A stretch of DNA of 64,000 nucleotides, from NCBI RefSeq assembly GCF_002554705.1, contig NZ_PDEP01000003.1, positions 248,001-312,000 of the forward strand, given 5' to 3'. A program made the translations under genes and the position numbers. Positions 1 through 8,311 of the stretch are shown one piece after another (position 1 is the stretch's first letter; every line of letters starts with the position of its first letter). This DNA comes from Longimonas halophila. Its GTDB lineage: Bacteria > Bacteroidota > Rhodothermia > Rhodothermales > Salinibacteraceae. The notes under the pieces are model-generated. The model had not been told where the DNA came from. It worked only from the letters and a program-made list of their open reading frames with translations, and made no database searches.

Positions 1-468
1 AGTAAACGCGTCGGCGGGAAAGGACTGGCGCGTGGCGGTGCCCTCGTCTTCGGTGTCGCCGCCGTACTGCGTGGTCTCGTCCTCGATGCCGTCGTCGTGG
101 CGATGATCGTGCTTCAGGCGCAGCCCGTCGTCGGTCTGGCTGATGATCCAGGTGCGGGAGCGATCCTCGCCCACATGAAAGGGGATGCGAATTTCGTCGT
201 CGAAGCACTGACGCACATGCATCACGAGAGTCGTATCTGCAAAGGTGTCGTCGCCCTCAGGCGCATCGAGCGCGGTGCCCGCAAATGCCTGTCCGCAAAG
301 CGATTCTAACGATGCCCAGAAGGCGTCCTGAGGCGACGCGGCAGCGGCAGACTCCGTAGCTGTAGTGTCGGAGATGGCATCGCTGTTCGGGAACGGTGTA
401 TCGCTGGCGCATCCGGCCCAACACAGCGCAGTAACGAGAACGATATAGCGGAGGTATGACATCAGCAT
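1..468 (-). CDS. putative lipoprotein, partial at window edge
   Basis: The frame is open from an ATG at 468 to base 1, giving 156 codons, and the C-terminus lies outside the window. An alternative ATG is two codons downstream. The N-terminus is a short hydrophobic signal ending in a lipobox (residues WAGC, Cys20), so the product should be lipidated and membrane-anchored. The rest is acidic and soluble (many D, E and T), with a run of H and D near the visible end. I do not recognise a family. It lies just upstream, on the same strand, of whatever follows beyond the left edge, and 30 bp downstream of the batC stop. Confidence 0.7.
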   Translation of the reverse strand, partial: MLMSYLRYIVLVTALCWAGCASDTPFPNSDAISDTTATESAAAASPQDAFWASLESLCGQAFAGTALDAPEGDDTFADTTLVMHVRQCFDDEIRIPFHVGEDRSRTWIISQTDDGLRLKHDHRHDDGIEDETTQYGGDTEDEGTATRQSFPADAFT

Positions 469-498
469 GGGGGAATGTGAGGTAGAGCCGCCTTCAGA

Positions 499-1167
499 TT
501 ACGGGCGGCGGACGGTGGATACGCTGTCCTGGTCAATGGCGACAATGGCACCCAGCCGTCCCATGAAGTCCTGATACGCCGCTACGGTTGAGTCTTCGGC
601 CAGGCCGTCTTGCAGCAACTCGAATGCAGTGGCATACTCGCGCTGAGCAGCCAGCGCCTCGGCCCGGCGTTTCAGGCGCTGGGCATAGTCCGACGGGTCG
701 ATGTCGGGGGCGGGGCGCGGTGCCGGAGCCGCTGCCTGCTGGCGTGCCAGCACTTCGTAGTTGTGGCGGGCGTCATCGTGGGCCGGGTCCAGGAGCAGCG
801 CAGCGCGGTAGTGCGCAAGGGCGGTTTCGGTATCGCCGGTGCGGGCGGCGTTGGTGGCCCGGTTGTAGCGGATGCGCACGCGCTCGACCGTGTCGCGGGC
901 GTATTCCTGTGCCACTGCAAACACCGAATCGGCCTGGGCATACGCTTCTTGTTGATACAGGGCCGCCGCCCAGTTGTGGTGCAGCGCCGCATAGCGGGTA
1001 CTATCGCGCGGGTCCGTCTGTGCAATGCCGGCCTGAAATGCGGCCTCGGCCTCCGCAAACGCACCGCGTTCGTATAGCGTGTTGCCGCGCCGCCCCTCCG
1101 AGTCTCCACTCGACGTCCAGAGCGCGCTCATCAATACCGGAAGGATTAGCCAGCGGAGGAGCGTCAT
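499..1167 (-). CDS. batC: BatC-like tetratricopeptide repeat protein
   Basis: 222 aa from the ATG at 1167, which overlaps the stop of the upstream VWA gene by 4 bp (ATGA). A longer frame exists upstream but would lie inside that gene. The N-terminus has one hydrophobic export segment (about residues 3-20). Residues about 25-135 hold TPR-type helical pairs (RGNTLYERGAFAEAEAAF; ALYQQEAYAQADSVF; RTGDTETALAHYRAALLLDP), with another A-rich pair near the C-terminus. In Bat clusters the TPR protein BatC is coded directly after BatB and is thought to form a periplasmic complex with the VWA proteins. Family identity comes from TPR content and position rather than from a diagnostic motif. Confidence 0.75.
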   Translation of the reverse strand: MTLLRWLILPVLMSALWTSSGDSEGRRGNTLYERGAFAEAEAAFQAGIAQTDPRDSTRYAALHHNWAAALYQQEAYAQADSVFAVAQEYARDTVERVRIRYNRATNAARTGDTETALAHYRAALLLDPAHDDARHNYEVLARQQAAAPAPRPAPDIDPSDYAQRLKRRAEALAAQREYATAFELLQDGLAEDSTVAAYQDFMGRLGAIVAIDQDSVSTVRRP

Positions 1168-2198
1168 GCGATTGCGGAGTTGGTAGCAAATACGGGGCGC
1201 GCCGGGTCCCACGCGGCGTCCACCAGAAGCAGCCCAAGCGCCAGTGCCAGCGGAATCCAAAAGCCTTCGTAGTACGTGTCAAAGCGCTCCACGCCAATGA
1301 GCGAGCGTTCCAGTCCGCGCAGATCGTCCACGAACGCGCTGAGGGAGCCGGTGGTGGGGCCCAGTTCGTAGTAACGTCCGGGCCCCGTGGGCAAGGCGCG
1401 CAGGGCTTCGTCGTTCAGGCGGGTCGTCACGATGGACCCGTTGTCTTCGCGCAGCCACTCGGTGCGGGTGCCGTTCTCGTTGTAGATGGGAACGCGGGCG
1501 CCGTCTTCGGTGCCAATACCCGCCGTGTACAGCGCAATCTCGTTGGATTGGGCCTGGACGCGAGCGGCCTCGACCTCGCTACCGTGAAACTCGCCATCGG
1601 AGAGGAGCAGCACGGCCTGTGCACGTGGGGGTGCATTAGGGTCGGTGGGCGTATCGCGGGCATCGAGCGCGTTTGTAGCAGCCTGCAGGGCCCCTTCTAC
1701 GTTTGAACCCGGCGCAGGCATGGAGGCGGGGTCGGCGGCATCCAGCAAGCTCCGCAGTGCGGCATAGTCGGTGGTGAGAGGCGCTTGCAGCAGACCGGTG
1801 CCTGCAAATACGACGAGCGCCACGCGATCGCCTGCCAGCTGGTTGAGCACATCGTGGAGTTCGCTGCGCGCGCGGTCCAGGCGAGTGGGGGCGATGTCTT
1901 CAGCCTGCATCGAACGCGACAGATCAAGCGCGACGACCAGGTCAAGGCCCCGCTGCTCCACCTCGCGCTCGGCCCCGCCCATCCGTGGACGCGCCAGCCC
2001 CAGCACAAGCAGCGCTACCGCAACGGTGACAACGGCGGCTTGCACGTGCCGCCGCCACCGCACCGTGGGACGAATATCTTCAGGGAGCCACCCGTGGGCA
2101 TACGCAGCACGTCGCTGCCGCTGCGCCCAGGCAAACAGCCCTACGACCACCGGCAGTCCCCCCAGCATCCAGATGTATTCGGGTGCGGCCCATTCCAT
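1164..2198 (-). CDS. batB: VWA-domain membrane protein, BatB-like
   Basis: 344 aa. Two N-terminal membrane segments (about 9-25 and 53-70), a von Willebrand factor A domain and a C-terminal membrane segment (about 312-330) give the standard BatA/BatB topology, with the VWA domain held between anchors. The MIDAS metal site is intact: DLSRS at residues 92-96 and an LLSDGE strand. An insert after it (NENGTRTEWLRED) resembles other BatB proteins. It is translationally coupled to the TPR gene downstream. Bat proteins are linked to aerotolerance and envelope stress in Bacteroidota and spirochaetes; the exact function is not established. The batA partner is 3.1 kb upstream. Confidence 0.85.
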   Translation of the reverse strand: MEWAAPEYIWMLGGLPVVVGLFAWAQRQRRAAYAHGWLPEDIRPTVRWRRHVQAAVVTVAVALLVLGLARPRMGGAEREVEQRGLDLVVALDLSRSMQAEDIAPTRLDRARSELHDVLNQLAGDRVALVVFAGTGLLQAPLTTDYAALRSLLDAADPASMPAPGSNVEGALQAATNALDARDTPTDPNAPPRAQAVLLLSDGEFHGSEVEAARVQAQSNEIALYTAGIGTEDGARVPIYNENGTRTEWLREDNGSIVTTRLNDEALRALPTGPGRYYELGPTTGSLSAFVDDLRGLERSLIGVERFDTYYEGFWIPLALALGLLLVDAAWDPARPVFATNSAIA

Positions 2199-2300
2199 AG
2201 CGCAGTTGGCATTGAGGCAGTAGCAGATGCATCCTACGCCTGGTGCGGCGGCGGGTTTGGGGCGTCGAGGCTTTGCAGATGAACGGAATTGGCATTCGTC

Positions 2301-2651
2301 TTATGCAGGATCCACAGTACTGAGCTTCCACCACACGGCGGGCAGAGCCAGTGGTGCGGCCAGGATGCATCCCAGCATCCAAAGCACTTTCTGGCGACGC
2401 GCCATTGCCTTCGTGTGTCCGATGCGCCATATGAAGTAAATCCACAGCGCAATGCTAACTCCTACACCGAGGCTGGCGACCCAGAATCCCCAGATAGGTC
2501 CAGCGTACAGCACGGGCGATATATCTCCCGCTGAAGTAACAGCGTGCAGGGCATCGGGATACCAAACCACAAACACCGCAGTAGCGACACTGCTGATCAA
2601 CGGCACAACGGAGAAGAGGCCAACCAGTAGTTGCGTACGAGACCTACTCAT
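2301..2651 (-). CDS. small membrane protein, unknown function
   Basis: 116 aa from the ATG at 2651 (MSRSRTQ...). An earlier in-frame ATG at 2774 would add a non-hydrophobic, unlikely leader. Three hydrophobic segments are visible: about 10-28, 42-68 (GPIWGFWVASLGVGVSIALW) and 83-104. Basic residues lie between segments 2 and 3 (HTKAMARRQK). The last two helices around W and P residues resemble small PLDc_N-like membrane proteins, but I cannot assign a family. It lies alone between the nitrilase and batB genes on the same strand. Confidence 0.6.
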   Translation of the reverse strand: MSRSRTQLLVGLFSVVPLISSVATAVFVVWYPDALHAVTSAGDISPVLYAGPIWGFWVASLGVGVSIALWIYFIWRIGHTKAMARRQKVLWMLGCILAAPLALPAVWWKLSTVDPA

Positions 2652-2849
2652 CACTCGGACAGATTGTATTTGGGTCGATAGGTGCGCTTTTATCCTCCAG
2701 CACACGACGCGACGCCCCACTGCCAGCCCAACTGGATTATCATCAATGAGAGCGAGCCCGAAAAGCAATCGCACACCTGCACACTGCGTTGCGGGGCCGT
2801 CTATATCACAAGCGGACGAGCACCCAAACGAGGAAACCCAGGATTATGC

Positions 2850-3695
2850 CTACGTCTCGGTTTGCTTTGATTTTGGCGCCACAGCACCATGCGCGTACTG
2901 ATCGGGACGCCGGTCCTTTAGAAATAGACGACGAGCCGGGGCTTTTGTGCATCGGTCCAGGTCAATGTGCGCATGAAGGATCGCGTCTTCACCACGCGGA
3001 GCCTGGTCTATGAGCTGCCCGAACGGGTCGGTAACGAACGAGCCGCCGTCGAAGGTGAGCACGTCTTCTTCGCCCACGCGATTGGCCAGTGCCATGAAGT
3101 AGCCGTTCTGGAAAGCGCCCACGCGCAGCTCCGCCTCGAACAGTCCGTCGGGCCACTCGCCTTCAGCTCCGGCCTGGGGCACAACGACCAGATCGGCTCC
3201 ACCAAGGGCGAGCGCACGCAGGTACTCGGGGTAATGGCGGTCGTAACAGATGGCCACGCCGATCTGCCCGGCAGCGGTGTCGTAGACAAGGGCCCCCGTA
3301 TCGCCAGGCGCGTAGTAGCCTTGCTCATAGAACCCGTCGTAGTCAGTGATGTGCATCATGCGGGTCATGCCGAGCAGCGTGCCATCAGCATCGATGACGG
3401 GCGAGGTGTCGAAGGCCCGGTTGCCGTCGCGTTCGTACAGGTTGAGCACCACGACCACGCCCCGGCGCGCGGCAGCGTCCTGGAACGCTTCGGTGGTGGG
3501 CCCAGGGATCGGCTCGGCCTTGTCGTGAGCATCGGACCCGGCCCGGTGTTGCGGGTAGAACGGTGTGAACGCCAGTTCGGGATACACCACACAGTCGGCT
3601 CCTGCATCGGCGGCGGCGTCGAGCGCACGCAGCCCCCGCTTCAGGTTGTCGTCCAGATCGGTGGTGGCGTGCTGCTGAACAAGGGCAAGATGCAT
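2850..3695 (-). CDS. carbon-nitrogen hydrolase (nitrilase superfamily)
   Basis: 281 aa from the ATG at 3695 (MHLALVQQHATTDLDDN), a normal length for the superfamily; a longer start at 3752 adds a non-conserved leader. The catalytic Glu is in VVYPELAFTPF and the nucleophilic Cys in GVAICYDRHYPEYLRALA. The C-terminus (RRLFLKDRRPDQYA) is typical of the N-carbamoylputrescine amidase/beta-alanine synthase-like branch. Substrates would be linear amides or carbamoyl amines in the cytosol. The segment that usually holds the catalytic Lys (RKxHIPD in amidases of this branch) reads RMMHITD, so the Lys position appears to be Met. Substrate unknown. Confidence 0.85.
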   Translation of the reverse strand: MHLALVQQHATTDLDDNLKRGLRALDAAADAGADCVVYPELAFTPFYPQHRAGSDAHDKAEPIPGPTTEAFQDAAARRGVVVVLNLYERDGNRAFDTSPVIDADGTLLGMTRMMHITDYDGFYEQGYYAPGDTGALVYDTAAGQIGVAICYDRHYPEYLRALALGGADLVVVPQAGAEGEWPDGLFEAELRVGAFQNGYFMALANRVGEEDVLTFDGGSFVTDPFGQLIDQAPRGEDAILHAHIDLDRCTKAPARRLFLKDRRPDQYAHGAVAPKSKQTET

Positions 3696-3810
3696 GGCAA
3701 TGGGGTGTGTGGGATGGGGTGCGCGAATCTCCGACGCACGAAATGACGCCAACTGTCAAGGTAGCGTCCGCACCGCAAACGGGCAACCATCCACACGGGG
3801 GAGCGCACAG

Positions 3811-4176
3811 CTACGCCTCCCGCAGAAACGCAATCGCCGCTTCGCGCTCGCTTATGGGGAAGCACTTCATCTCAATGCTTTTAAACACCTTGTCTTCAAG
3901 GGCCACCACCTTCGTGACCCACTTCTTGTCCGTCAGCACCGCGGCTTTGCGAATGTTGGAGATACCGACCTCGAACAGATACTTAAACTCTTCCACCAGC
4001 GCCCCCATCTCTACGCTTCCAAACGAGTCGATCTGTTCAAAGAGCACAATGGTGTCGTGTGCTTCTATCTTTTCGCGAGCATGATTGAGCACCGTCGTCA
4101 TCTCATCTTTCGTAATCGAACCCTCTACGCGAAACGCGAGCGCATCATCAATTCCAATGTCTATGAGGTCAATCAT
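3811..4176 (-). CDS. SpoIIAA/STAS-like protein
   Basis: 121 aa from the ATG at 4176 (MIDLIDIGIDDALAFRVEG). The frame extends to 4236 but without resemblance to the family. The pattern of a short N-terminal strand pair, then SITKDEMTTVLNHA, a DTIVLFEQIDSF strand, an EFKYLFE helix, KAAVLTDKKW and a C-terminal ISEREAAIAFL helix matches the SpoIIAA-like fold (formerly DUF3478), related to STAS domains and some lipid-binding CRAL-TRIO-like proteins. No phosphorylatable Ser typical of anti-anti-sigma factors is evident. Function in this organism is unknown; it is a monocistronic-looking gene in the block that splits the bat cluster. Confidence 0.7.
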   Translation of the reverse strand: MIDLIDIGIDDALAFRVEGSITKDEMTTVLNHAREKIEAHDTIVLFEQIDSFGSVEMGALVEEFKYLFEVGISNIRKAAVLTDKKWVTKVVALEDKVFKSIEMKCFPISEREAAIAFLREA

Positions 4177-4286
4177 GGCAAGCTGGGGGCTATGGGTGTG
4201 TCTGAAACGGTCATCAGGTAAGCGCTGGTCGTTCAAGGAAACAGCGCCGAATACTTTGAGTCAACGGGCAGAAGACCCGTGTCTTG

Positions 4287-4781
4287 CTACGCACTGCGGT
4301 GGCCAACGCCCCACCCGCCCAGAAAACCACTCACAAGTCCACCCAGTCCTGTCAATGCAGGAATCAGGACATCGGGTTGGTCTTGAAATAAAAACAGCAG
4401 GAGACCAAACAGAACTGCGATTACCAAAAACGCGAGGAAGTAGTACCGGCGATCGGCAGCCCGATCGGAAGACGCATTGTCTTGAGCCTGCTTCTGAAGT
4501 TCGTATTCACGCTCGTCATGATCAGCAGCCAAGTCCAGCAACTGCGTGATGTGTCCGCCTTCCATTTTCCGGTGGAGCGGGTTCGTCACAGGTCCCGTTC
4601 CCATCATAGCCATAAACTCGGATACAGCTTCCGGCTTGTGCTGCGATAGCTTTTCAATCGCCCCCTGAAGCTGTTCGGGATTTGCGTCCGGAGCACCTGG
4701 GTCGGTACTGGATTCAGATGTGCTGTCTGCCTGTGCTGACATGTCCGTGTTCTCGGACGTTTTATCTGCGTTCTCGCTCAT
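4287..4781 (-). CDS. hypothetical protein with C-terminal membrane hairpin
   Basis: 164 aa. The N-terminal third is polar and rich in S, T, E and D (about 1-45). A helical part follows (LQGAIEKLSQHKPEAVSEFM, then HITQLLDLAADHDEREYELQ), with two C-terminal hydrophobic segments (about 113-131 and 138-158, the second Gly-rich). The layout of a cytoplasmic helical region followed by a membrane hairpin resembles DUF2335-type small membrane proteins, but the match is weak. Its start overlaps the end of the upstream gene by 20 bp, so the two are probably co-expressed. Base composition is lower in GC than its neighbours. Confidence 0.6.
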   Translation of the reverse strand: MSENADKTSENTDMSAQADSTSESSTDPGAPDANPEQLQGAIEKLSQHKPEAVSEFMAMMGTGPVTNPLHRKMEGGHITQLLDLAADHDEREYELQKQAQDNASSDRAADRRYYFLAFLVIAVLFGLLLFLFQDQPDVLIPALTGLGGLVSGFLGGWGVGHRSA

Positions 4782-5202
4782 AACGATGATGGGAAGCCGC
4801 TAAAAACCATTTTGAATGGGACTCGCTAAAGAGGGTATTTACTATCTCCTCCATTCTTTTCTCTACGAAGTTAGACAGCGCATGCTGCAACACGCTTTCT
4901 GCCTCTTCTTCAGAAAGAATGCCTTGCTCGACCGCCTCAGCTACTGCCGACGTGAGACGGTTCAAGGCAGACAGTTCTCTCGCGGGCGATGCCTCTCCTG
5001 CACGTTGAGCTGGGGCCAGCATGCGAATGAGCTGCCCAGCCAGGTCCTGCTGATTCGTCTGTTCTTGCGACGATAATGTCTTTTGCCGCAACTCAGACGT
5101 CGTTTGCGCACGCTCGAATTGTTCACGACGCTCTTCAAGACCATCAGAGGCCGCTTCTTTTTCTGCTATGTTTTCCGAATGAGCCAACATTTCTGTATCC
5201 AT
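4762..5202 (-). CDS. hypothetical coiled-coil protein
   Basis: 146 aa, no membrane segment. Residues about 8-55 are strongly helical and charged (EKEAASDGLEERREQFERA), with coiled-coil character. A second helical part (about 75-120) holds EQGILSEEEAESVLQHALS. The C-terminus is basic (HHRYERERR). It overlaps the following membrane-protein gene by 20 bp, suggesting a two-gene unit whose products may interact, with a soluble helical protein and a membrane partner. I recognise no family. Composition is less GC-rich than the flanking bat genes. Confidence 0.55.
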   Translation of the reverse strand: MDTEMLAHSENIAEKEAASDGLEERREQFERAQTTSELRQKTLSSQEQTNQQDLAGQLIRMLAPAQRAGEASPARELSALNRLTSAVAEAVEQGILSEEEAESVLQHALSNFVEKRMEEIVNTLFSESHSKWFLAASHHRYERERR

Positions 5203-5321
5203 TTTATTTTGAGATCAGCTTGGCTCTTTTTTTTGGAACTATGAAATCAAGCTGCATGACTCATAACAATCTATGCGTCGGGAAGTTTTCGCTCCGATCC
5301 TTGCCCACCTGTGTGCCCTGC

Positions 5322-6284
5322 TCACGGCACGCGGCGCGCGGCGGTGGTGCGCAGCAGCGTATGCACCAGCACAAGAAACAGCGCGGCTCCGGCAAACCCG
5401 GCGAAGCGTTCGCTCACATCGGTGTAGGTGGTCGTCTCAATCTCGCCCTGCTCCATGCCTGCAATCTCGTTATAGATAGTGCGCAGCGCCTCAGTATCCG
5501 ACGCGCGGAAGTACTGCCCGCCGGTGCGCTCGGCCATCGCCGTCAGGGTGGATTCGTCCACTTCGTCGTCAGATTCCGGGTCGGCCTCGGGCTCGAAAGG
5601 GGCATCCTCAAAAGCCCCCACGCCAATCGTATACACGCGGATGCCCAGCACACGCGCAATCTCGGCAGCGGTTAGCGGATCGATCGAGCCGCGGTTGTTG
5701 CGTCCATCGGTGAGTAAGACTACGACGCGGCTGGGCGCCTCCGACTCGCGCAGCCGGTTGACGGAGGTGGCCAGCGCCGCCCCGATGGCTGTGCCCCGCT
5801 CAAACTGCCCCAGCCGCAGCGCCTCAATGGCATCGGTCAGGAATGCCCGGTCGGTGGTAAGCGGCGCTTGCGTAAAGGCGCGCCCGGCAAAGACCACCAG
5901 TCCCATGCGATCGTTGGGCCGCCCCTGTACAAAGTCGATGGCCACGGAGCGGGCCGCCTCGAATCGGTTTGGGGGGAAGTCGGCAGTGCGCATTGAGGTG
6001 GAGGCATCCAGCGCAAGCACCAGGTCGATGCCTTCGGTAGTGTCGACCTGCACGACGTCGTGCTGCTGCGGACGCGCCAGGGCCACGATGATAAGCGCCA
6101 GAGCGACGCCTCGCACCAGCGGAAGCGCCCGGCGCACCCACACGCGCCACGAGACACGCTCCGGCACGCCTGCCAGCGTGGGGACAGCCACCCCGTCTTC
6201 GTGTGGCCCTTGCCACCAGCGCCACACGGCCCACAACAGCAGCGCCACCAGTCCCCACAGCACCCACGGATATGCGAACGTCAT
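5322..6284 (-). CDS. batA: VWA-domain membrane protein, BatA-like
   Basis: 320 aa. Membrane segments are at about 6-22, 56-70 and near the C-terminus (FAGFAGAALFLVLVHTLL), flanking a VWA domain. The MIDAS motif DASTS is at 93-97, followed by the conserved FVQGRPNDRMGLVVFAG and LLTDGRNN strands, all intact, as in BatA. The ATG overlaps the stop of the upstream sirtuin gene by 4 bp, so the two are translationally coupled. In most Bat clusters batB follows batA directly; here it is 3.1 kb further on. Expected role: envelope-located complex linked to oxidative or aerotolerance functions. Confidence 0.88.
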   Translation of the reverse strand: MTFAYPWVLWGLVALLLWAVWRWWQGPHEDGVAVPTLAGVPERVSWRVWVRRALPLVRGVALALIIVALARPQQHDVVQVDTTEGIDLVLALDASTSMRTADFPPNRFEAARSVAIDFVQGRPNDRMGLVVFAGRAFTQAPLTTDRAFLTDAIEALRLGQFERGTAIGAALATSVNRLRESEAPSRVVVLLTDGRNNRGSIDPLTAAEIARVLGIRVYTIGVGAFEDAPFEPEADPESDDEVDESTLTAMAERTGGQYFRASDTEALRTIYNEIAGMEQGEIETTTYTDVSERFAGFAGAALFLVLVHTLLRTTAARRVP

Positions 6285-7048
6285 GCGGCGTCGGAGTTGA
6301 TGCGAGCGGCTACGGCCTCAACGAGTGCCGGGAGGGCCTCCCCCGCAGGCGCCTGCAGGTGCACATGCGCCTTGCCCGAGACCGCACTTGTGTCCGGGTT
6401 TATATCGGCCACGTACGCGCCATGGTCGAGTGCCTCCAGCGGCAGGTCGGCAGCAGGAAAGACCACCGCGCTGGTGCCTACGCACAGAAACACATCGGCA
6501 TCGCGGGCCCAGGAACTGGCAGAAGCAATGGCATCGGGCGGCAGGCGCTCGCCGAACCAGACCACGTCGGGCCGGATGAGCTCGCCACATTCGTCGCACC
6601 GCACCGGATCGGGATCATCGTCGTTGGCCACCGACGCGTCGAGCGTGTGCGATTCGCCGCAGTCGATGCAGTAGCTGCGGATGATGTTGCCGTGTAGCTC
6701 AATTACGCGTTCGGTGCCGGCTTCCTGATGCAGGTTGTCTACGTTCTGCGTGATGCATGCAAACCGGGGTACAAGCTGCTCCAGCCGCGTTAGGGCGCGG
6801 TGCCCCGCGTTCGGTGCGGCCTCTTCGATGGCTGCCTGCCGGTAGCGATACCAGCCCTGCACGAGCGTCGGGTTGTCAAGAAACGCCTCCACGTTGGCGA
6901 GCTCCTCGGGACTAAACTGCTCCCACAGCCCATCCGGATCGCGGAAGGTGGCAATGCCGCTTTCGGCACTTGCCCCGGCCCCGGTAAGCACCGCAACCGT
7001 TTTAGCAGCAGCCAGCGCATCGACCAGTTCGTCAGGTACAGACGTCAT
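6281..7048 (-). CDS. cobB: NAD-dependent protein deacylase, sirtuin (Sir2/CobB)
   Basis: 255 aa. All sirtuin motifs are present: GAGAS at 23-27 followed by SGIATFRD, QNVD at 101-104, catalytic His119 in ELHGN, a zinc ribbon with C127, C130, C151 and C154, and GTSAVVFPA for NAD binding. WYRYR at 66-70 supplies the Tyr-x-x-Arg pair (Y67, R70) that marks class III sirtuins able to remove succinyl and malonyl groups as well as acetyl. Cytosolic. It sits between the BatD-like gene and batA, overlapping batA by 4 bp, which is not a usual position for a sirtuin and suggests co-expression with the Bat complex. Confidence 0.93.
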   Translation of the reverse strand: MTSVPDELVDALAAAKTVAVLTGAGASAESGIATFRDPDGLWEQFSPEELANVEAFLDNPTLVQGWYRYRQAAIEEAAPNAGHRALTRLEQLVPRFACITQNVDNLHQEAGTERVIELHGNIIRSYCIDCGESHTLDASVANDDDPDPVRCDECGELIRPDVVWFGERLPPDAIASASSWARDADVFLCVGTSAVVFPAADLPLEALDHGAYVADINPDTSAVSGKAHVHLQAPAGEALPALVEAVAARINSDAA

Positions 7049-7068
7049 AAATGCATCGGGGTCAGTTT

Positions 7069-7233
7069 AAGAACCTGTTTTGATTTCTTATTTTGGGCTG
7101 CGAGCGGCGTCGCTGGGCTACAACGAGCCCCCGATCTCGGCCCGTAGCCCCGGCTACGAACCTCGATCGTGGTTCTCGTTTCGCTCCACCGGCGCTCGCT
7201 CTCGCCGTCAAACCAAAACCCAAACAGGTTCTT
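7069..7233. repeat. MITE-like element with 12-bp terminal inverted repeats
   Basis: The 165-bp segment begins with AAGAACCTGTTT (7069-7080) and ends with its exact reverse complement AAACAGGTTCTT (7222-7233). The similarity continues imperfectly inward (TTTTGG and GCGAGCG near the left end, CGCTCGC and CCAAAA near the right end), so the whole segment can fold back on itself. No protein is encoded. It fills the gap between the sirtuin gene and the BatD-like gene. This is the structure of a miniature inverted-repeat element; I found no second full copy in the window. Confidence 0.7.
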
Positions 7234-7261
7234 AGGGATGCGGAGCGCAGCGAGAGCCCGC

Positions 7262-8287
7262 CTATTCGGAGGCAGCATCAGGGGTTCTGTGGTCGGCACG
7301 GGGCGCGTTGGCGTCGTGGAGCGTCGCGCTGGCACGTGATTTGGCAGGTGGACTCAGGGCATGTTCTATCGCATCAACCGCCTGTTTCGTTTCTTGGAGC
7401 GCGGTACGGTTTGCAGCAGTGTCGGGGGAGGTATCGGCAAACTTGGCCAGATCAGCCAGCTCCAGCACCGCCTGGATACGTCCGGCTGCCTTCTGTGGCA
7501 CCTGCGGATGCTGCTCCAATGCATGTACAACTTCAGCCGAGGTGCGCTCACGTGCCGGTATGCCCAGCCGCTTGGCCAGGTAGGCCCGAAGCGCCTGCGT
7601 AAGCGCGGTGTAGAATATTTTGGCTTCGGCATTGGCCTCAGGCGGTGCAAGCGTGCTGAGCGTGGTGCAGGTTGCTTCGTAGATGGTGGCGGCTTCGTCG
7701 TTGGCAGCCTCTGCCTCCCCCCGACGCCGGTACCGCATGTAGCCCCACAGCGCCAGCGCCAGTAATGCCAGCACGAGTGCGCTTGCCGCCAGCCACTGGC
7801 TCCCCGTGTACGGAAACGGTGCCAGCGGCATCAGCGGCTGCATGGCGGTCGTGGTGTCGGCAGGTAACACGCTGGGCACGGGTATCGTGAAGGCATCGGA
7901 CCCGGCGATGGTCGTGTCCTCGCCCGTCACAACCCATGCAGGCAGCGCGGGGACCTCGGCTTCGTCAAGGGCAAACGTGGTTACGGTGTAGCCCACGCTG
8001 TCGATGCGTCCACCGGTGCGGGCGGCGCCCATGTACCGATAGCCGGGCGTGCCGCGCTCCAGCACCTCCAGATCGCCAAAGAGCGTAGGCCCGGTGTCGG
8101 CCTCCGGAAACGCGACCTCCGACCGAAACGAATGCTCCACCACCATCCACAGCGTGGTTTGCTCGCCGATACGCAGGCTGTCGGCCTCCACATACGCATC
8201 CACCTGAACCGGCTGGGCCTGACTTGCAGGCGGAAGTAAGGCCAGCCATCCAATCAGCACCAGAAGCCAGCAGCGCGTGCGAGTCAT
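7262..8287 (-). CDS. BatD-like exported protein with C-terminal membrane anchor
   Basis: 341 aa. A signal peptide (about 1-24, ending near ASQAQ) is followed by a beta-rich extracytoplasmic domain (PVQVDAYVEADSLRIGEQTT, an oxygen-tolerance BatD-type opening), one membrane segment at about 170-192, and a cytoplasmic C-terminal domain (FYTALTQALRAYLAKRLGIP) like that found in proteins coded beside DUF58/MoxR genes. It lies 24 bp downstream of the DUF58 gene. Expected partner of the VWA proteins in the envelope complex. Family named from architecture and context. Confidence 0.75.
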   Translation of the reverse strand: MTRTRCWLLVLIGWLALLPPASQAQPVQVDAYVEADSLRIGEQTTLWMVVEHSFRSEVAFPEADTGPTLFGDLEVLERGTPGYRYMGAARTGGRIDSVGYTVTTFALDEAEVPALPAWVVTGEDTTIAGSDAFTIPVPSVLPADTTTAMQPLMPLAPFPYTGSQWLAASALVLALLALALWGYMRYRRRGEAEAANDEAATIYEATCTTLSTLAPPEANAEAKIFYTALTQALRAYLAKRLGIPARERTSAEVVHALEQHPQVPQKAAGRIQAVLELADLAKFADTSPDTAANRTALQETKQAVDAIEHALSPPAKSRASATLHDANAPRADHRTPDAASE

Positions 8288-8311
8288 ACCAGGGGAGACG
8301 AAGGCAAACGG

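Noticed and set aside
588..1706. Long plus-strand open frame opposite the batB and batC genes
   Set aside because: It is antisense to well-supported genes, has no domain, and reflects GC-rich codon bias. The same applies to minus 11010-12818 (opposite nrdA), minus 26516-28015 (opposite recG), plus 29143-30786 (opposite dhaM) and plus 21612-23279 (opposite the protease).
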